Program-made: the position numbers and the translations under genes | The notes under the pieces: generated by a model | The model's database searches: none | The model's input: the letters and a program-made list of their open reading frames with translations, nothing else | Told to the model about the DNA's origin: nothing | Shown here: in pieces, positions 11,475 through 20,892 of the stretch | Layout of the letters: each line of letters opens with the position of its first letter | Numbering within the stretch: the first letter of the stretch is position 1 | DNA from: Methanocellales archaeon | Lineage (GTDB): Archaea; Halobacteriota; UBA148 | NCBI GenBank assembly: GCA_028715985.1 | Contig: JAQUQR010000006.1 | Span: 1-64,000, forward strand | Direction of reading: 5' to 3' | Length of the DNA: 64,000 nucleotides

Positions 11475-11493
11475 TGTTACAATATATGTAACA
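11475..11493. promoter_or_regulatory. Operator palindrome TGTTACA-N5-TGTAACA
   Basis: A perfect 7-base inverted repeat around ATATA lies immediately upstream of the HTH regulator gene. The AT-rich centre overlaps the likely TATA region of that gene, so binding here would block transcription. A second, imperfect copy sits at 11547-11565. Confidence 0.6.
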
Positions 11494-11546
11494 TGATTAT
11501 CCAAAAATATGAATTAAATGTTCTATACTTAAACTTTTCTGAGTAT

Positions 11547-11565
11547 TGTTACAATTTATATCACA
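11547..11565. promoter_or_regulatory. Second TGTTACA half-site near the serA promoter
   Basis: TGTTACA followed by ATTTA and TATCACA repeats the layout of the palindrome at 11475, with one strong and one weak arm. It overlaps the TATA-like TTTATATC (11556-11562) that could drive serA. The two copies lie 72 bases apart in the shared control region between the divergent genes. Confidence 0.5.
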
Positions 11566-11647
11566 TATAGCATTCAAGACGGCAACGAAAAGATGAAAAA
11601 GGAGTAATTCAATCATGTATCGATAAATTATGGAAGACCAAGGAGTT

Positions 11648-13210
11648 ATGAAAGTTATAGTCACTGACCCCGTCTCTCAAGAGGGTATTGAGATAATCAA
11701 GAAAGAGATGGATGTGGACATAGCAACCGATCTAACTGAAAAAGAGTTGATAAAACGAATTAAAGACTATGACGCGCTCATCGTCAGGAGCGGAACAAAT
11801 GTAACGAGAAACGTCATAACTGCTGGCACCCGCCTGAGAGTTATAGGGCGAGCTGGCGCAGGTGTCGATAACATAGACGTGGAGGCTGCCACTGAAAAAG
11901 GCATCATAGTCCTGAATGCCCCGGGTGGAAACACAACATCCGCGGCAGAGCACACCATAGCAATGATGCTGGCTCTATCGAGAAAAATACCCCAAGCTCA
12001 TGCATCGCTCAAAAAAGGAAAATGGAGTCGAAGCAAGTTCATGGGTACTGAAATTCAAGATAAAACTCTTGGAATAATAGGGCTTGGCAGGGTGGGAGCC
12101 GAAGTTGCAAAAAAGGCTCATGCACTGGGTATGCATGTGCTTGCGTGCGATCCCTTCATATCTGTGGACAGGGCCGAGAGTCTTGGGGCCTCACTGGTGG
12201 AGATGGATGTGCTCTTGGAAAGAGCGGATTATGTCACAATTCACGCTCCCCGCACAAAAGACACGTATCACCTCATAAGTGATAAGCAATTCGAGAAAAT
12301 GAAAAATGGAGTGAGGATAATAAATTGCGCCAGAGGTGATATCATCGATGAGGGCGCATTACTCAAAGCCATCAAAAGCGGAAAGGTTGCAGGTGCAGCC
12401 TTAGACGTATTTGAGCATGAGCCTCCGGAAGGCAACCCGCTGTTGGAACTGGAGGAAGTTATCGCTACGCCCCATCTGGGAGCATCTACCCAAGAGGCGC
12501 AGTTAAACGTTTCCGTTGCAGTTGCAGAGGGCGTATTAGATGCGTTAAAATGCGAACCAGTCAGAAATGCAGTCAACATGCCTTCGATCAAAGCCGAAAT
12601 AAAGCCGTACTTGACGTTAGCTGAGAAGTTGGGGCGATTATGCATTCAGCTGGTGGATGGCGGTATAAAGCAAATCGACATTACCTATAGCGGCGATATC
12701 GCAGAAAAAGAGACAAACACTCTTACCATCGCCGTGTTAAAGGGCATATTGGATACGATGCTGGCAGGATCGGTTAACTTCGTAAATGCGCTTATGTTAG
12801 CGAAGAACAGGGGCATCAAGGTCGTAGAAAGCAAAATCGAGCTTAGTGAAGACTTCACAGGACTGGTTACGGTCTCGGTAACGACATCCAGAGAAAGCAA
12901 GAGCGTTGCAGGAACGCTATTCGGGAAAAAGGATGCCAGGATCGTGCGAATTAACTCCCACAGGATAAATGCAGCCCCATCGGGTTATATGTTAATTGCG
13001 CCCCATGTCGATATGCCTGGAATTATCGGGCAGGTGGGAACCCTCCTGGGGGATAACAAGATCAATATTGCCGGAATGCAGGTTGGGCGAGAATTCATCG
13101 GTGGCAATGCTGTGATGGTGCTGAATATAGACAGCGCGGTTTCGGATAAGATATTGAAGCAAATAAAAGCGATAGAAGGGATACAGGATGTCAGGCAAGT
13201 GAAGCTCTAA
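11648..13210 (+). CDS. serA: D-3-phosphoglycerate dehydrogenase
   Basis: The first enzyme of serine synthesis; it oxidises 3-phosphoglycerate with NAD. The roughly 520-residue product is the long form: substrate domain, Rossmann domain with [16 protein letters not shown] near residue 147, catalytic residues including the His in ATPHLGAST, the intervening ASB domain, and a C-terminal ACT domain ending near [13 protein letters not shown]. An ATG at 11630 is in frame, but [10 protein letters not shown] at 11648 is the usual N-terminus and AAGGAG precedes it closely. Serine/phosphoserine supply fits the tRNA-dependent cysteine route seen in pscS. It converges on the aIF2-beta gene with overlapping stop codons. 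Confidence 0.94.
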   Translation: MKVIVTDPVSQEGIEIIKKEMDVDIATDLTEKELIKRIKDYDALIVRSGTNVTRNVITAGTRLRVIGRAGAGVDNIDVEAATEKGIIVLNAPGGNTTSAAEHTIAMMLALSRKIPQAHASLKKGKWSRSKFMGTEIQDKTLGIIGLGRVGAEVAKKAHALGMHVLACDPFISVDRAESLGASLVEMDVLLERADYVTIHAPRTKDTYHLISDKQFEKMKNGVRIINCARGDIIDEGALLKAIKSGKVAGAALDVFEHEPPEGNPLLELEEVIATPHLGASTQEAQLNVSVAVAEGVLDALKCEPVRNAVNMPSIKAEIKPYLTLAEKLGRLCIQLVDGGIKQIDITYSGDIAEKETNTLTIAVLKGILDTMLAGSVNFVNALMLAKNRGIKVVESKIELSEDFTGLVTVSVTTSRESKSVAGTLFGKKDARIVRINSHRINAAPSGYMLIAPHVDMPGIIGQVGTLLGDNKINIAGMQVGREFIGGNAVMVLNIDSAVSDKILKQIKAIEGIQDVRQVKL

Positions 13211-13821
13211 CTTTGCTCAACGAGCTCCGCAAATGCAAGGGTGCCAGATATCTTTTTGATCTTCGCTTTGACTATGCTGCCCTTGGAGACATTTGGAATA
13301 AATATCGTGTATTTATTCATTTTTGCTATGCCGTCTCCCTTGTTGCCGATGGCATCGATCCTAAACTCGTATATCTCCCCTTCCTCGATCTCTTTTTTCG
13401 TCTCCGTGCGAATTCGCCGTTTTTTGACAGGTCGATGTCCTCCGCATGCATCGCATTGTAACATCAAAATGCGCTCGCTCTTTATCAAATGGGTGTCAGG
13501 TCTTCTGCATTCTGAACAGATCACATACTCTTCAACATAGTCATCTATATGTGACTTGATGACATCAGATGGGAAATTCCCCTGAAATATTGCTCTGCCC
13601 CCATCAATCTTCCCGGCGGTTCCAAGCTCTTGCAACAGGAACTTCAAAAAAGTATCCATATCTCTGTTTAAAACGTCAGCGATATCTCCAAAATTGTCTA
13701 AGACCGTCGTTCTGCCCTCTGAAAATACTTTTGGAAGGGGCACCACAAATCTGGATTTCTCGGTCACTATGTCTGGTATTTGGCTTCGTGCCCGATCCAG
13801 AAGTGCTTCATAATCTTCCAT
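13207..13821 (-). CDS. Translation initiation factor aIF2 subunit beta with C-terminal TRAM domain
   Basis: The beta subunit of the archaeal aIF2 complex that delivers initiator Met-tRNA. Residues 1-135 form the aIF2-beta/eIF5 fold, with FPKVF and [16 protein letters not shown] blocks and a zinc ribbon ([10 protein letters not shown] and CDACGGHR). Residues about 145-204 form a TRAM domain ([11 protein letters not shown] and IFIPNVSKG), a fusion known in several euryarchaea, and likely binds RNA. It follows L10e by 8 bases. Its stop overlaps the serA stop on the other strand by 4 bases. Confidence 0.92.
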   Translation of the reverse strand: MEDYEALLDRARSQIPDIVTEKSRFVVPLPKVFSEGRTTVLDNFGDIADVLNRDMDTFLKFLLQELGTAGKIDGGRAIFQGNFPSDVIKSHIDDYVEEYVICSECRRPDTHLIKSERILMLQCDACGGHRPVKKRRIRTETKKEIEEGEIYEFRIDAIGNKGDGIAKMNKYTIFIPNVSKGSIVKAKIKKISGTLAFAELVEQS

Positions 13822-13829
13822 GCTGCCAC

Positions 13830-14348
13830 CTATGAAACCTGCTCTGCGCCCTTTTCTACAATTATTCGGCAGGGAGTAGGCAATTTATGGCCTGCCCTGA
13901 CCAGGGCACTTTTGGCATTGAGAAAGTGTTGCGCATTTACTCCCAAAGTCATGATTTTCTGCCCTGCACTAACCCTGGCTGCCGTTCCTACTGCTTTCCC
14001 AAAAGCTCTTCGCATTCCATCCGATACACGATCGGCACCAGCACCGGTCGCTTGTTTGTTTTCCCTGAGGACCTGGTGGGGATAGACCCTAAGCTTCAGG
14101 TGGAAGTCCAAGCGGCCTACATCTCTAAGCAAAAGCCTGTTTGCAGCAATGCGTGCCGCCTCGAGGGCTCTGTCCATGATTTGGCAGGACTCCTCTGACA
14201 CCAATGTTAATTGGACCGGAAAATCTTCCGTCAGATTCCCCATGTCAAATTGAACGACCTTGCTACCCGGTACGCCGCCCATGTATTTACGACGTGTGTA
14301 TGCTCTGTCTCTTATATCCCGGTACATACTCGCTGGTTTTCTAGCCAT
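13830..14348 (-). CDS. rpl10e: 50S ribosomal protein L10e (uL16)
   Basis: A large-subunit ribosomal protein near the A-site tRNA. It starts [20 protein letters not shown], the conserved archaeal L10e opening, and contains [15 protein letters not shown]. The frame has three earlier codons (MIL), but the ATG at 14348 begins the conserved sequence. A TATA box sits about 30 bases upstream, implying a very short or absent leader. It is co-directional with the aIF2-beta gene. Confidence 0.95.
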   Translation of the reverse strand: MARKPASMYRDIRDRAYTRRKYMGGVPGSKVVQFDMGNLTEDFPVQLTLVSEESCQIMDRALEAARIAANRLLLRDVGRLDFHLKLRVYPHQVLRENKQATGAGADRVSDGMRRAFGKAVGTAARVSAGQKIMTLGVNAQHFLNAKSALVRAGHKLPTPCRIIVEKGAEQVS

Positions 14349-14371
14349 AAGGATCACTCTAATTGGGTTGT

Positions 14372-14385
14372 GGGCTTATAAATCT
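14372..14385 (-). promoter_or_regulatory. TATA box of the rpl10e-aIF2beta unit
   Basis: The minus strand reads AGATTTATAAGCCC, a good archaeal box A, centred about 31 bases upstream of the L10e ATG. That spacing puts the transcription start within a few bases of the start codon, so the mRNA may be leaderless. A run of repeated CTTATC motifs (14384-14408) lies just upstream. Confidence 0.6.
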
Positions 14386-14399
14386 TATCTTGTCTTATC

Positions 14400-15332
14400 C
14401 TATCTTATCGATGCCCCACTATTTCTTGCTCGCGTCGTCAATATTTCTACCCTTCCATCCAGTTGGTCCCTGGCAGCTTTTTCCACCTCTGACGGAGAGT
14501 CCGTAATCCCGTAAATGAGGGGGCCAAACGAACTCATTCCTGCCCCTGCTGCACCGCTCCGGAGCAGGACCTCCATGATCTCTCTGGCTTGGGGTTGCAG
14601 GCTCACTTCTCTTCTCTTGAAGCCAATTTTTTGAATCCGGTTAATGGAGTCTCCAAAAGCCCTTAAGTCTTTTTCGATTAAAGCTGGCAGCAGCTTCATT
14701 AGAATGATGTGCGAGATGGCTTGCACCTCTCCCAAAGGAATGGGGCACTCCTCCTTGAATATGTTCACCTCGCGTATGCCGGATGCTCCTTTAGCAGGGG
14801 GAATCACCAGCACGATGCTCCAGTCCGGAAAGTCATGGTGAAAGAGGACAGGAGGCGGTAAAGCATAACTGGCTGATGAGGGCATGAAACCTTTCTCGTC
14901 GAATCGATGGCCCCCATCAAGGATGAAACCCCCCCTCTCAAATGCAGTGACGCCTATGCCAGATGTACCCCCTCTTTGGACCCTCTTTGCAATCTCTCTG
15001 ACGGATAATCCCAGACCATAGAGCACATTGGCAGCCATCCCCCCTGCGAGATAGGCTTGTGTGCCAGAGCCAAATCCCACGTGGGGGGGAATGTCCTCCT
15101 CGACTTTGATGTGGATGCCTCCATGATTTCTGGATATCAGCTCTGCGCCCTTTCTTATCTGCTCTGACAATGCGCTCCTGCCCTCTACGGTTACTTCATC
15201 AGCTTTTTCAGCTGAGATCACGATGGAGGGGTGATCGAGAGCAATGCCGATGCCGCCGTCCACCCTTCCCAAGGATCCATTCAGGTCGATCAGTGTGATG
15301 TGTATTCTGGATGGCGTCACGATTCTAATCAT
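14400..15332 (-). CDS. Beta-ribofuranosylaminobenzene 5'-phosphate synthase (beta-RFAP synthase)
   Basis: A GHMP-kinase-fold enzyme that condenses PRPP and 4-aminobenzoate (or 4-hydroxybenzoate) with decarboxylation, the first committed step of tetrahydromethanopterin synthesis. The MIRIVTPSRIHITLIDLNG opening, PPHVGFGSGTQAYLAGG (the GHMP motif 2 equivalent) and the C-terminal GAAGAGMSSFGP block support the call. The frame stays open to 15443; I start at ATG 15332, where family similarity begins, although ATG 15359 is possible and neither has a clear Shine-Dalgarno. It indicates an H4MPT-based C1 pathway. Confidence 0.88.
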   Translation of the reverse strand: MIRIVTPSRIHITLIDLNGSLGRVDGGIGIALDHPSIVISAEKADEVTVEGRSALSEQIRKGAELISRNHGGIHIKVEEDIPPHVGFGSGTQAYLAGGMAANVLYGLGLSVREIAKRVQRGGTSGIGVTAFERGGFILDGGHRFDEKGFMPSSASYALPPPVLFHHDFPDWSIVLVIPPAKGASGIREVNIFKEECPIPLGEVQAISHIILMKLLPALIEKDLRAFGDSINRIQKIGFKRREVSLQPQAREIMEVLLRSGAAGAGMSSFGPLIYGITDSPSEVEKAARDQLDGRVEILTTRARNSGASIR

Positions 15333-15359
15333 CTGCTTATGATTGATCTGGGGAATCAT

Positions 15360-15509
15360 AAGTTTTCTGTGAGGTCTATTGAATCGGGACAGCCCCAACA
15401 AAAAAACCAGAAATCTCTTGTGTGGGACTTTAGCAGCAGGCAATGTTTTGGCGATGTTATTAAGAGGTTTAGGATATAAGATTTAGTGTCGGATAATTGA
15501 GGTGTATCA
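15360..15509. promoter_or_regulatory. Divergent promoter region between beta-RFAP synthase and restriction gene
   Basis: This AT-rich stretch lies between two divergent genes. On the plus strand AGGATATAAGATT (about 15469-15481) is a TATA-like element some 30-40 bases before the restriction gene ATG, and GAGGTG sits 5 bases before that ATG. No distinct promoter for the leftward gene could be fixed. Confidence 0.4.
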
Positions 15510-18500
15510 ATGGTCCAGTTAAGCCTGAGTTTCATGAGGAACAGCAAGCTTTTTTCTAATCATTACCTGAGCCATCTTGTACAGCGAAATCGTGAGTGGA
15601 GAGAGGACGAAGCTTCAGAACGTGCTTTTAATCGAATAAAGGAGATTTATGATGAAAGGGGAGAGAAAGCTCTACAAAGACTTGATGAGGGGTTACTTGA
15701 GGATTTTTTCATCAAAAAAATCCTTGAAGAGGGTTTAAGACATCATCCTGGATTTCAGGCAAAGGTCGAGCCAAGTGCAAAGCGTCCGGATTATGCGTTT
15801 TTCCCAGATAAGGCATCGTTGTCCGATGCCCTTGATAACTATGGTAAGGAAGATTTCTATGCAGGTGCTATCGCTGTTGGTGATGCGAAGAGATGGAACG
15901 TATCCTTAGATAAGAAGTTGAAGGGTGCTAGACCATTGGAGGATCGTATCCCCAGTTTTCAGATTGATACCTATCTCAAGGAGACGTCCAAAAAGTGGGG
16001 CATTTTAACAAATGGTAGGTATTGGAGATTATACAATCGAGAAACCAGCTATAAACCGGATAGTTATTATGAAATAGACTTGTTGCAACTGCTTGAGACT
16101 AATGATGTGAAGAATTTCAAGTATTTTTACCTCTTTTTCCGGCTAGAGGCTTTTCTACCAGGTCCAGACGGCAAGAATTTTCTCGATAGGGTATACGAGG
16201 AAAGCGTATCATACGCCCAAGAGCTAGGAGAGAGTCTAAAGGAAAATGTCTATAAGGCTATGAAAATACTGGCCGAGGGGTTTTTTGACACGCCCAAGAA
16301 CAACCTTACCAAAACTGAAGAGAACATAAAACTCGTTCATGATAATACGCTGAAGCTACTGTATCGATTGCTTTTCATTTTCTATGCAGAGAGTAGGGGT
16401 CTTCTGGATACGTCCAACAAGGCGTATGAATATTTCAGTCTGGATTGGATTAGGAGAGATGTATCCGAAAAAATAGACAAGAAAGAACTTATACTGCCTA
16501 TAAGCACCGTCTATTGGGATCGGCTGAAGGGCTTGTTTGATCTAATTAATGTGGGCTCAGAATCCAGAAAAATTCCTAAGGACATGCTTTATATTCCACC
16601 CTATAATGGTGGTCTTTTTGATCCAGAGAGAAATCCATTTTTGAAGGAAAAGAAGATTGGCGACTCTTTCATCTCTAAAGCTATCGATCTTTTGGCTCGG
16701 TCAGAGGTCAAGAACGGGGGCGGTAAAGGGTTTGTAGATTATTCAACCCTTGATATTCGGCATCTAGGCTCGATATATGAAGGATTGCTTGAGTACAAGT
16801 TGAAAGTGGCTGAAGAAGAACTTGTTGCTGTAACGGTAAAGGGTAAGGAAACATGGATTCCCAAGGAAACAGCTAGGAACAAAATAGTCGATGAGGTAAA
16901 ACCCGGAGAACTATATTTGGCAACTGATAAAGGAGAGAGAAAAGCCACCGGCTCTTACTATACTCCCGATTACATCGTGAGATACATCGTGGAAAACACT
17001 GTCGGACCACTTGTTAAAGAAAAGTTAAGTGAAAACGGCGGAAACCCAATTGATAAAATACTTTCGATTAAGGTTTTGGATCCAGCCATGGGTTCTGGTC
17101 ATTTCCTTGTTGAGGCAACCGATTTTCTTGCCAAGGCGCTCATGGGAGCTTTGGGCGAAAGTCCAAGTGGAGAAAATGAAGAAGACATCAAGTGGGCTCG
17201 AAGAGAGGTGATACGTCATTGTATCTATGGCGTAGACCTAAATCCCATGGCAGTTGAACTCGCTAAGCTTTCCCTTTGGCTTTCCACCGTTGCGGTAGAC
17301 AAGCCCCTGACATTTCTCGATCACAGGCTAAAGTGCGGTAACAGTCTGATTGGGACTAATCTGATCGACTTGCCACGGCACCCTGAAGCGACAGAGAGAA
17401 AGAAGAAAAGAGAAGAGAAGGCAGAATTAGACGAGAGGCAGAAGAAGTTCAAGGAAGAGGTCCACAAGCCATTTGTAGATAAAATTGTTCAGCAGATGGA
17501 CACTCTTGTTGAAATAAGCGATGATACTCTAGAGAATATCAAGCGTAAGGAAGGGTTATTCAAGAAGTTAATTGAAACAAAGGAATATCAGCAGATAAAG
17601 GCTATCGCTGACGTCTACACAGCGGTCTACTTTGCCGATGGCATAGAAAAAGTTCCAGAAAAAAGATACTATGATCTCTTCTGGGCGATGAAGGGAGACG
17701 AGACTGAGTGGAAGCAGAAGACGAATTATAAATGGTTCAGAGATGCGGTGAAGATCGCAGAAGAAAAGCGCTTCTTCCACTGGGAACTTGAGTTCCCAGA
17801 AGTTTTCTTTGAGGCAGGAAAAGAGAAAGAGAATCCAGGATTTGATGCGGTGGTGGGGAATCCGCCTTATGCTCCAGCACTAAAAATAGACGTTTCTTTT
17901 TTCAAAAAGCAATTCATCTGCGCCATAGGGGAAATAGATCTATACAAACTCTTCGTTGAGGCTGCAGTAAACAAAACTCGAAGTGAAGGGTCTTTTGGGA
18001 TGATTCTCTCTCACACATTTTTAGCTGGAAAAAACTTTATGGAGCTTCGTAAATTTTTATTGAATTCTTCGTTGATACGAGAGCTTATAGAATATAGGCC
18101 AGGGGTTTTTCCTGAAGTGGGGATTAGTGTGTGTATACTCCTCCTCACAAAAAAGCCCACATTGATTTCTCCTCGTTCGAAGGAAATTAAGGTACGTCTT
18201 TCTCAGGCAGATCCAGGGGGAGTCGATAGGAAGGTATCGATTACGGAGGTGCCACAGGATATCTTCTGGACGTTTCCAACATTTGAGTTTAATACCCGGT
18301 TAGAGAGCTTTTGGGCAAACATGTGGCTTCACATGTCTGCTATTGCTGTGCCACTAGGCGAACTTATGAAGATTTCAAGAGGGATAGAACTTGGCTCCAA
18401 TTACCCAGGAATCACCGATTCGCTATGCAGTACAAATGTTGAGCGCCTCATCAGCGGAAAAGATATTGAAAGGTACTTGATCACTTGGACTGGGAGAGGT

Positions 18501-19442
18501 TTAAGATTTGACCACTCACAACCTGTAGCATATAAAAAACATTCGCTCTATGAAGGTTCCCGTATCCTAGTTCAACGATTAAGAACTAGAGCGACGTCAC
18601 TTTCCGCTCGTTGGATTATAGCTACATATACGGACGAAAGCTATTTATCTCTAAATACAGTGAGAATTCTACAGTCACCAACAGAAACTTCTGACTTCAA
18701 TTTGCGATATCTCCTTGCCTTACTCAACTCCCGACTACTAAATGAACTTTTCAGACATATATTTTCCACAATTGATGTATATGCTTTTCAACTCGCAGCC
18801 TTTCCAATCCGCCGAATCAACTTTACTACCCCTTCCGAAGAACGAATCACCCTTGTTGAATCCTTACAATCAAAATACAACGCCAACCAGTTCGATGAAA
18901 TTCTTAAGATAGTTGAAGAATACCTCCCAAAAGATGCCGAAGGCAAGTTCATAACCGAACAGGAAAAGTCAGACGTAGTTCATGACATCCTCGCTTTTCT
19001 CGCCGAACAAATGATCAAGATGGGCAAGGAAAAACAGAATCTTACCCAGAAATTCTGGACTGATCTTGAAGGTGTCGTTGAAGAAGAAACTTTCGCAAAG
19101 TTACAGAAAGGCAAGCAATTAAGTTCGCTATACAAAAAGAGTCTTGCAAAAACCTATGTGGAAGAGAATTCGCATACCACTTACGGTCTGGATGAGGCAC
19201 TTCAGTGGAGCAGTGATGCATTCAAAAACTTCGTTAAACTACTTGCTGGAAAAGTCTCCAATCTCAGCGACATACTGAGTGTGTACGAGAAGCACTCGGA
19301 TGAGGTGGGAGGCATCGCACAGAGAATAGAAGCTACCGATGAGCTGATAGATCAAATAGTGTATAAGTTGTATGGGCTTACGGAGGATGAGATAAAAATT
19401 GTTGAATCTTCCCTTTCCAAAGTATCACAGGTGGTGGTCTAA
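15510..19442 (+). CDS. Type IIG-like restriction endonuclease-methyltransferase, single large polypeptide
   Basis: This 1310-residue protein probably cuts and methylates DNA as one chain. The N-terminus has a PD-(D/E)XK-like nuclease core: RPDYAFF (PD at about 93) and AIAVGDAKRW (D-A-K at about 125-127). The middle has an N6-adenine methyltransferase with SAM motif DPAMGSGHFLVEA near residue 525 and catalytic NPPYAP near 783. The last 450 residues include a TaqI-C-like target-recognition region, and the end reads IDQIVYKLYGLTEDEI, common in this family. No separate specificity or modification gene is nearby. A PUA-like gene follows after 14 bases. Likely acquired defence DNA. Confidence 0.88.
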   Translation: MVQLSLSFMRNSKLFSNHYLSHLVQRNREWREDEASERAFNRIKEIYDERGEKALQRLDEGLLEDFFIKKILEEGLRHHPGFQAKVEPSAKRPDYAFFPDKASLSDALDNYGKEDFYAGAIAVGDAKRWNVSLDKKLKGARPLEDRIPSFQIDTYLKETSKKWGILTNGRYWRLYNRETSYKPDSYYEIDLLQLLETNDVKNFKYFYLFFRLEAFLPGPDGKNFLDRVYEESVSYAQELGESLKENVYKAMKILAEGFFDTPKNNLTKTEENIKLVHDNTLKLLYRLLFIFYAESRGLLDTSNKAYEYFSLDWIRRDVSEKIDKKELILPISTVYWDRLKGLFDLINVGSESRKIPKDMLYIPPYNGGLFDPERNPFLKEKKIGDSFISKAIDLLARSEVKNGGGKGFVDYSTLDIRHLGSIYEGLLEYKLKVAEEELVAVTVKGKETWIPKETARNKIVDEVKPGELYLATDKGERKATGSYYTPDYIVRYIVENTVGPLVKEKLSENGGNPIDKILSIKVLDPAMGSGHFLVEATDFLAKALMGALGESPSGENEEDIKWARREVIRHCIYGVDLNPMAVELAKLSLWLSTVAVDKPLTFLDHRLKCGNSLIGTNLIDLPRHPEATERKKKREEKAELDERQKKFKEEVHKPFVDKIVQQMDTLVEISDDTLENIKRKEGLFKKLIETKEYQQIKAIADVYTAVYFADGIEKVPEKRYYDLFWAMKGDETEWKQKTNYKWFRDAVKIAEEKRFFHWELEFPEVFFEAGKEKENPGFDAVVGNPPYAPALKIDVSFFKKQFICAIGEIDLYKLFVEAAVNKTRSEGSFGMILSHTFLAGKNFMELRKFLLNSSLIRELIEYRPGVFPEVGISVCILLLTKKPTLISPRSKEIKVRLSQADPGGVDRKVSITEVPQDIFWTFPTFEFNTRLESFWANMWLHMSAIAVPLGELMKISRGIELGSNYPGITDSLCSTNVERLISGKDIERYLITWTGRGLRFDHSQPVAYKKHSLYEGSRILVQRLRTRATSLSARWIIATYTDESYLSLNTVRILQSPTETSDFNLRYLLALLNSRLLNELFRHIFSTIDVYAFQLAAFPIRRINFTTPSEERITLVESLQSKYNANQFDEILKIVEEYLPKDAEGKFITEQEKSDVVHDILAFLAEQMIKMGKEKQNLTQKFWTDLEGVVEEETFAKLQKGKQLSSLYKKSLAKTYVEENSHTTYGLDEALQWSSDAFKNFVKLLAGKVSNLSDILSVYEKHSDEVGGIAQRIEATDELIDQIVYKLYGLTEDEIKIVESSLSKVSQVVV

Positions 19443-19456
19443 TACTAGAAAATATA

Positions 19457-19882
19457 ATGGGAGTTATGTATCCATTGCCAGAAGAATATGCAATAAGACT
19501 TTTGGATAAGGACATATTTGTTAAATACCAACCACATGACACTACATCAGTAAAATTTAGAGAGGGCTCAAAGCTTTTGATCTATGTCTCAGGAGGCAAA
19601 AAGGAAATCCTAGGGGAGGGAGTTATAACCAAGATTGAATTTCTATTCTTAGATGAAATATTAAAGGAATATGAAGATAGGCTATTCATCACAAAGAAAG
19701 AATTATTGGATTATTCCAAAGATCGGAAGAATAAACGACTTCTTGTTCTTACAGTTAAAAATTTTGAGAAATATGAGCCCCCTATCAAGTACGATAAACC
19801 CATTACAATGACTGGAAAATACATGAACTTTGAGGAACACTCTTCTTTGTTAGGAAGCTGTGGGAGAATGAAATCAAGGTAA
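19457..19882 (+). CDS. PUA/ASCH-like small protein, resembling archaeal DUF365
   Basis: A 141-residue protein following the restriction gene by 14 bases in the same direction. YPLPEEYAIRLL, FVKYQPH and GSKLLIYVSGGKKEILGEGVI fit the small beta-barrel of PUA-fold families (ASCH, EVE, DUF365), which bind RNA or modified bases. Such domains often accompany restriction systems, where they may read modified DNA; that role here is inference. The C-terminal 15 residues look unlike the rest and run into a decayed restriction-gene tail, so the end may be altered by a frameshift. I am fairly sure of the fold and unsure of the function. Confidence 0.55.
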   Translation: MGVMYPLPEEYAIRLLDKDIFVKYQPHDTTSVKFREGSKLLIYVSGGKKEILGEGVITKIEFLFLDEILKEYEDRLFITKKELLDYSKDRKNKRLLVLTVKNFEKYEPPIKYDKPITMTGKYMNFEEHSSLLGSCGRMKSR

Positions 19883-19966
19883 AGAGCTAGAGAGACAGAT
19901 CAAATGGTTTACAAACTATACGGTCTAACCGAAGAAGAAATCCAAATCGTCGAATCCTCAGCTTAA
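19861..19966 (+). pseudogene. Decayed C-terminal tail of a second restriction-modification gene
   Basis: Codons from 19892 to the TAA at 19964-19966 encode ETDQMVYKLYGLTEEEI followed by QIVESSA. This closely matches the last residues of the intact gene that ends at 19442 (IDQIVYKLYGLTEDEI, then KIVESS). Upstream the match continues only across frames (KELERQ, and LWENEIKVK before it), as expected of a degraded copy. No start or body remains. It shows that a homologous gene once occupied this spot or that the 3' end was duplicated. Confidence 0.75.
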
Positions 19967-20209
19967 AACGTCCAGTCAAACATCTGCGAAAGGCGCGGGT
20001 AGGATTAGATAATTATCTTCATCGGGTTGTGTCTCTTCTCGCCTGTGCCCGCCAACAATGTAAGTGGACGATATCTCTGGAAGAATCTGATGCCAAAAAC
20101 TATATATGCTCCAGTAGATTACTATATGTAATCCACTTTGCGTAATTAGACTATTTGCCTGTAGTGAGAAAATGAAACTGCCTGCCGTCTGGAAAGGAGT
20201 TAAGGGGAG
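19967..20209. other. Intergenic region with short dispersed repeats
   Basis: No gene is supported here. It holds a 15-base sequence ACATCTGCGAAAGGC at 19980-19994 that recurs at 23033-23047, and the first copy of a 24-base direct repeat at 20032-20055. Reading frames crossing it on the minus strand look like chance. Confidence 0.5.
20032..20055 (+). repeat. 24-base direct repeat, copy 1
   Basis: The sequence starts TCTCTTCTCGCC and ends TGTGCCCGCCAA. An identical copy in the same orientation lies at 20691-20714, so the two bracket the acylphosphatase-like gene. The similarity does not extend beyond these bases. Confidence 0.8.
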
Positions 20210-20650
20210 ATGAAGGCGCTTTTTTATATAGAGGGTAACCACGTTCAACATATCGGTTGTAGGCTTACAGTCACCACCAAATTGATTCATGATGGTTTTA
20301 AAAAAGGAGGCGCTTTTAATTTACCTGATGGTAGGGTAGAAGTTGTTTTAGAAGGGAGTAAGGACGACATCACTCATGCACACAGGGAAATAAAAGAAAA
20401 CTTAATCAGTTGGTTGGAAGAAAGTGCTAGAGATGTAGAAGCGATTAAGAATATGATCGGCAATCCTCACCCAAATATAAAAGTCACTGACCTAGATTTT
20501 GACGATAATTTAGTGGTTTTGGATATAGGTTTATTTAGTCATTCCTTGACCTTTGATCAAATTTACAAAGGCGTTGACGTTTACAAAGAGCTAACTACAG
20601 CCATAAGAAATCTTAATAATACTCTGACAAATAAAAGCCCCTCACAATAG
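20210..20650 (+). CDS. Acylphosphatase-like domain protein
   Basis: A 146-residue protein. Residues 1-65 resemble acylphosphatase: a first strand ALFYIEGNHVQHIGCRLTV, where the phosphate-binding loop of true enzymes reads GxVQGVxFR with Arg at the end, then FNLPDGRVEVVLEG, where the catalytic Asn normally sits. Both the Arg and the Asn are present, although the loop VQHIGCR departs from consensus. Residues 66-146 form an unassigned acidic helical extension. The gene sits alone between two 24-base direct repeats. It could be an acylphosphatase or a binding protein that borrowed the fold. Confidence 0.6.
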   Translation: MKALFYIEGNHVQHIGCRLTVTTKLIHDGFKKGGAFNLPDGRVEVVLEGSKDDITHAHREIKENLISWLEESARDVEAIKNMIGNPHPNIKVTDLDFDDNLVVLDIGLFSHSLTFDQIYKGVDVYKELTTAIRNLNNTLTNKSPSQ

Positions 20651-20690
20651 ACTGTTTTGGGACTCATCATGATGGACGTTTCTTGGAGTT

Positions 20691-20714
20691 TCTCTTCTCG
20701 CCTGTGCCCGCCAA
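20691..20714 (+). repeat. 24-base direct repeat, copy 2
   Basis: Identical to 20032-20055 and in the same orientation, 41 bases after the acylphosphatase-like stop codon. Confidence 0.8.
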
Positions 20715-20892
20715 AGATTGGAAATCATTTTTTTTACTTGTTCAACTATTGTGAGGATATGCCCGCTTTAAATTTAAAACCCAAAATTTAGTTGACGATG
20801 CCATCAACTTTCGGAGCTACTGACGATAACCGATAAATATAAATCTGGTGGGCATTTTGGTATTTAACAGGAATCGTAAGGGAGGTTTGAAA

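Noticed and set aside
16739-17780. Several minus-strand frames within the restriction gene
   Set aside because: They are shadows of a clearly coding plus-strand frame with catalytic motifs.
19976-20290. A 104-codon minus-strand frame between the restriction tail and the acylphosphatase-like gene
   Set aside because: It overlaps the start of a better-supported gene and contains the direct repeat; its translation is not protein-like.
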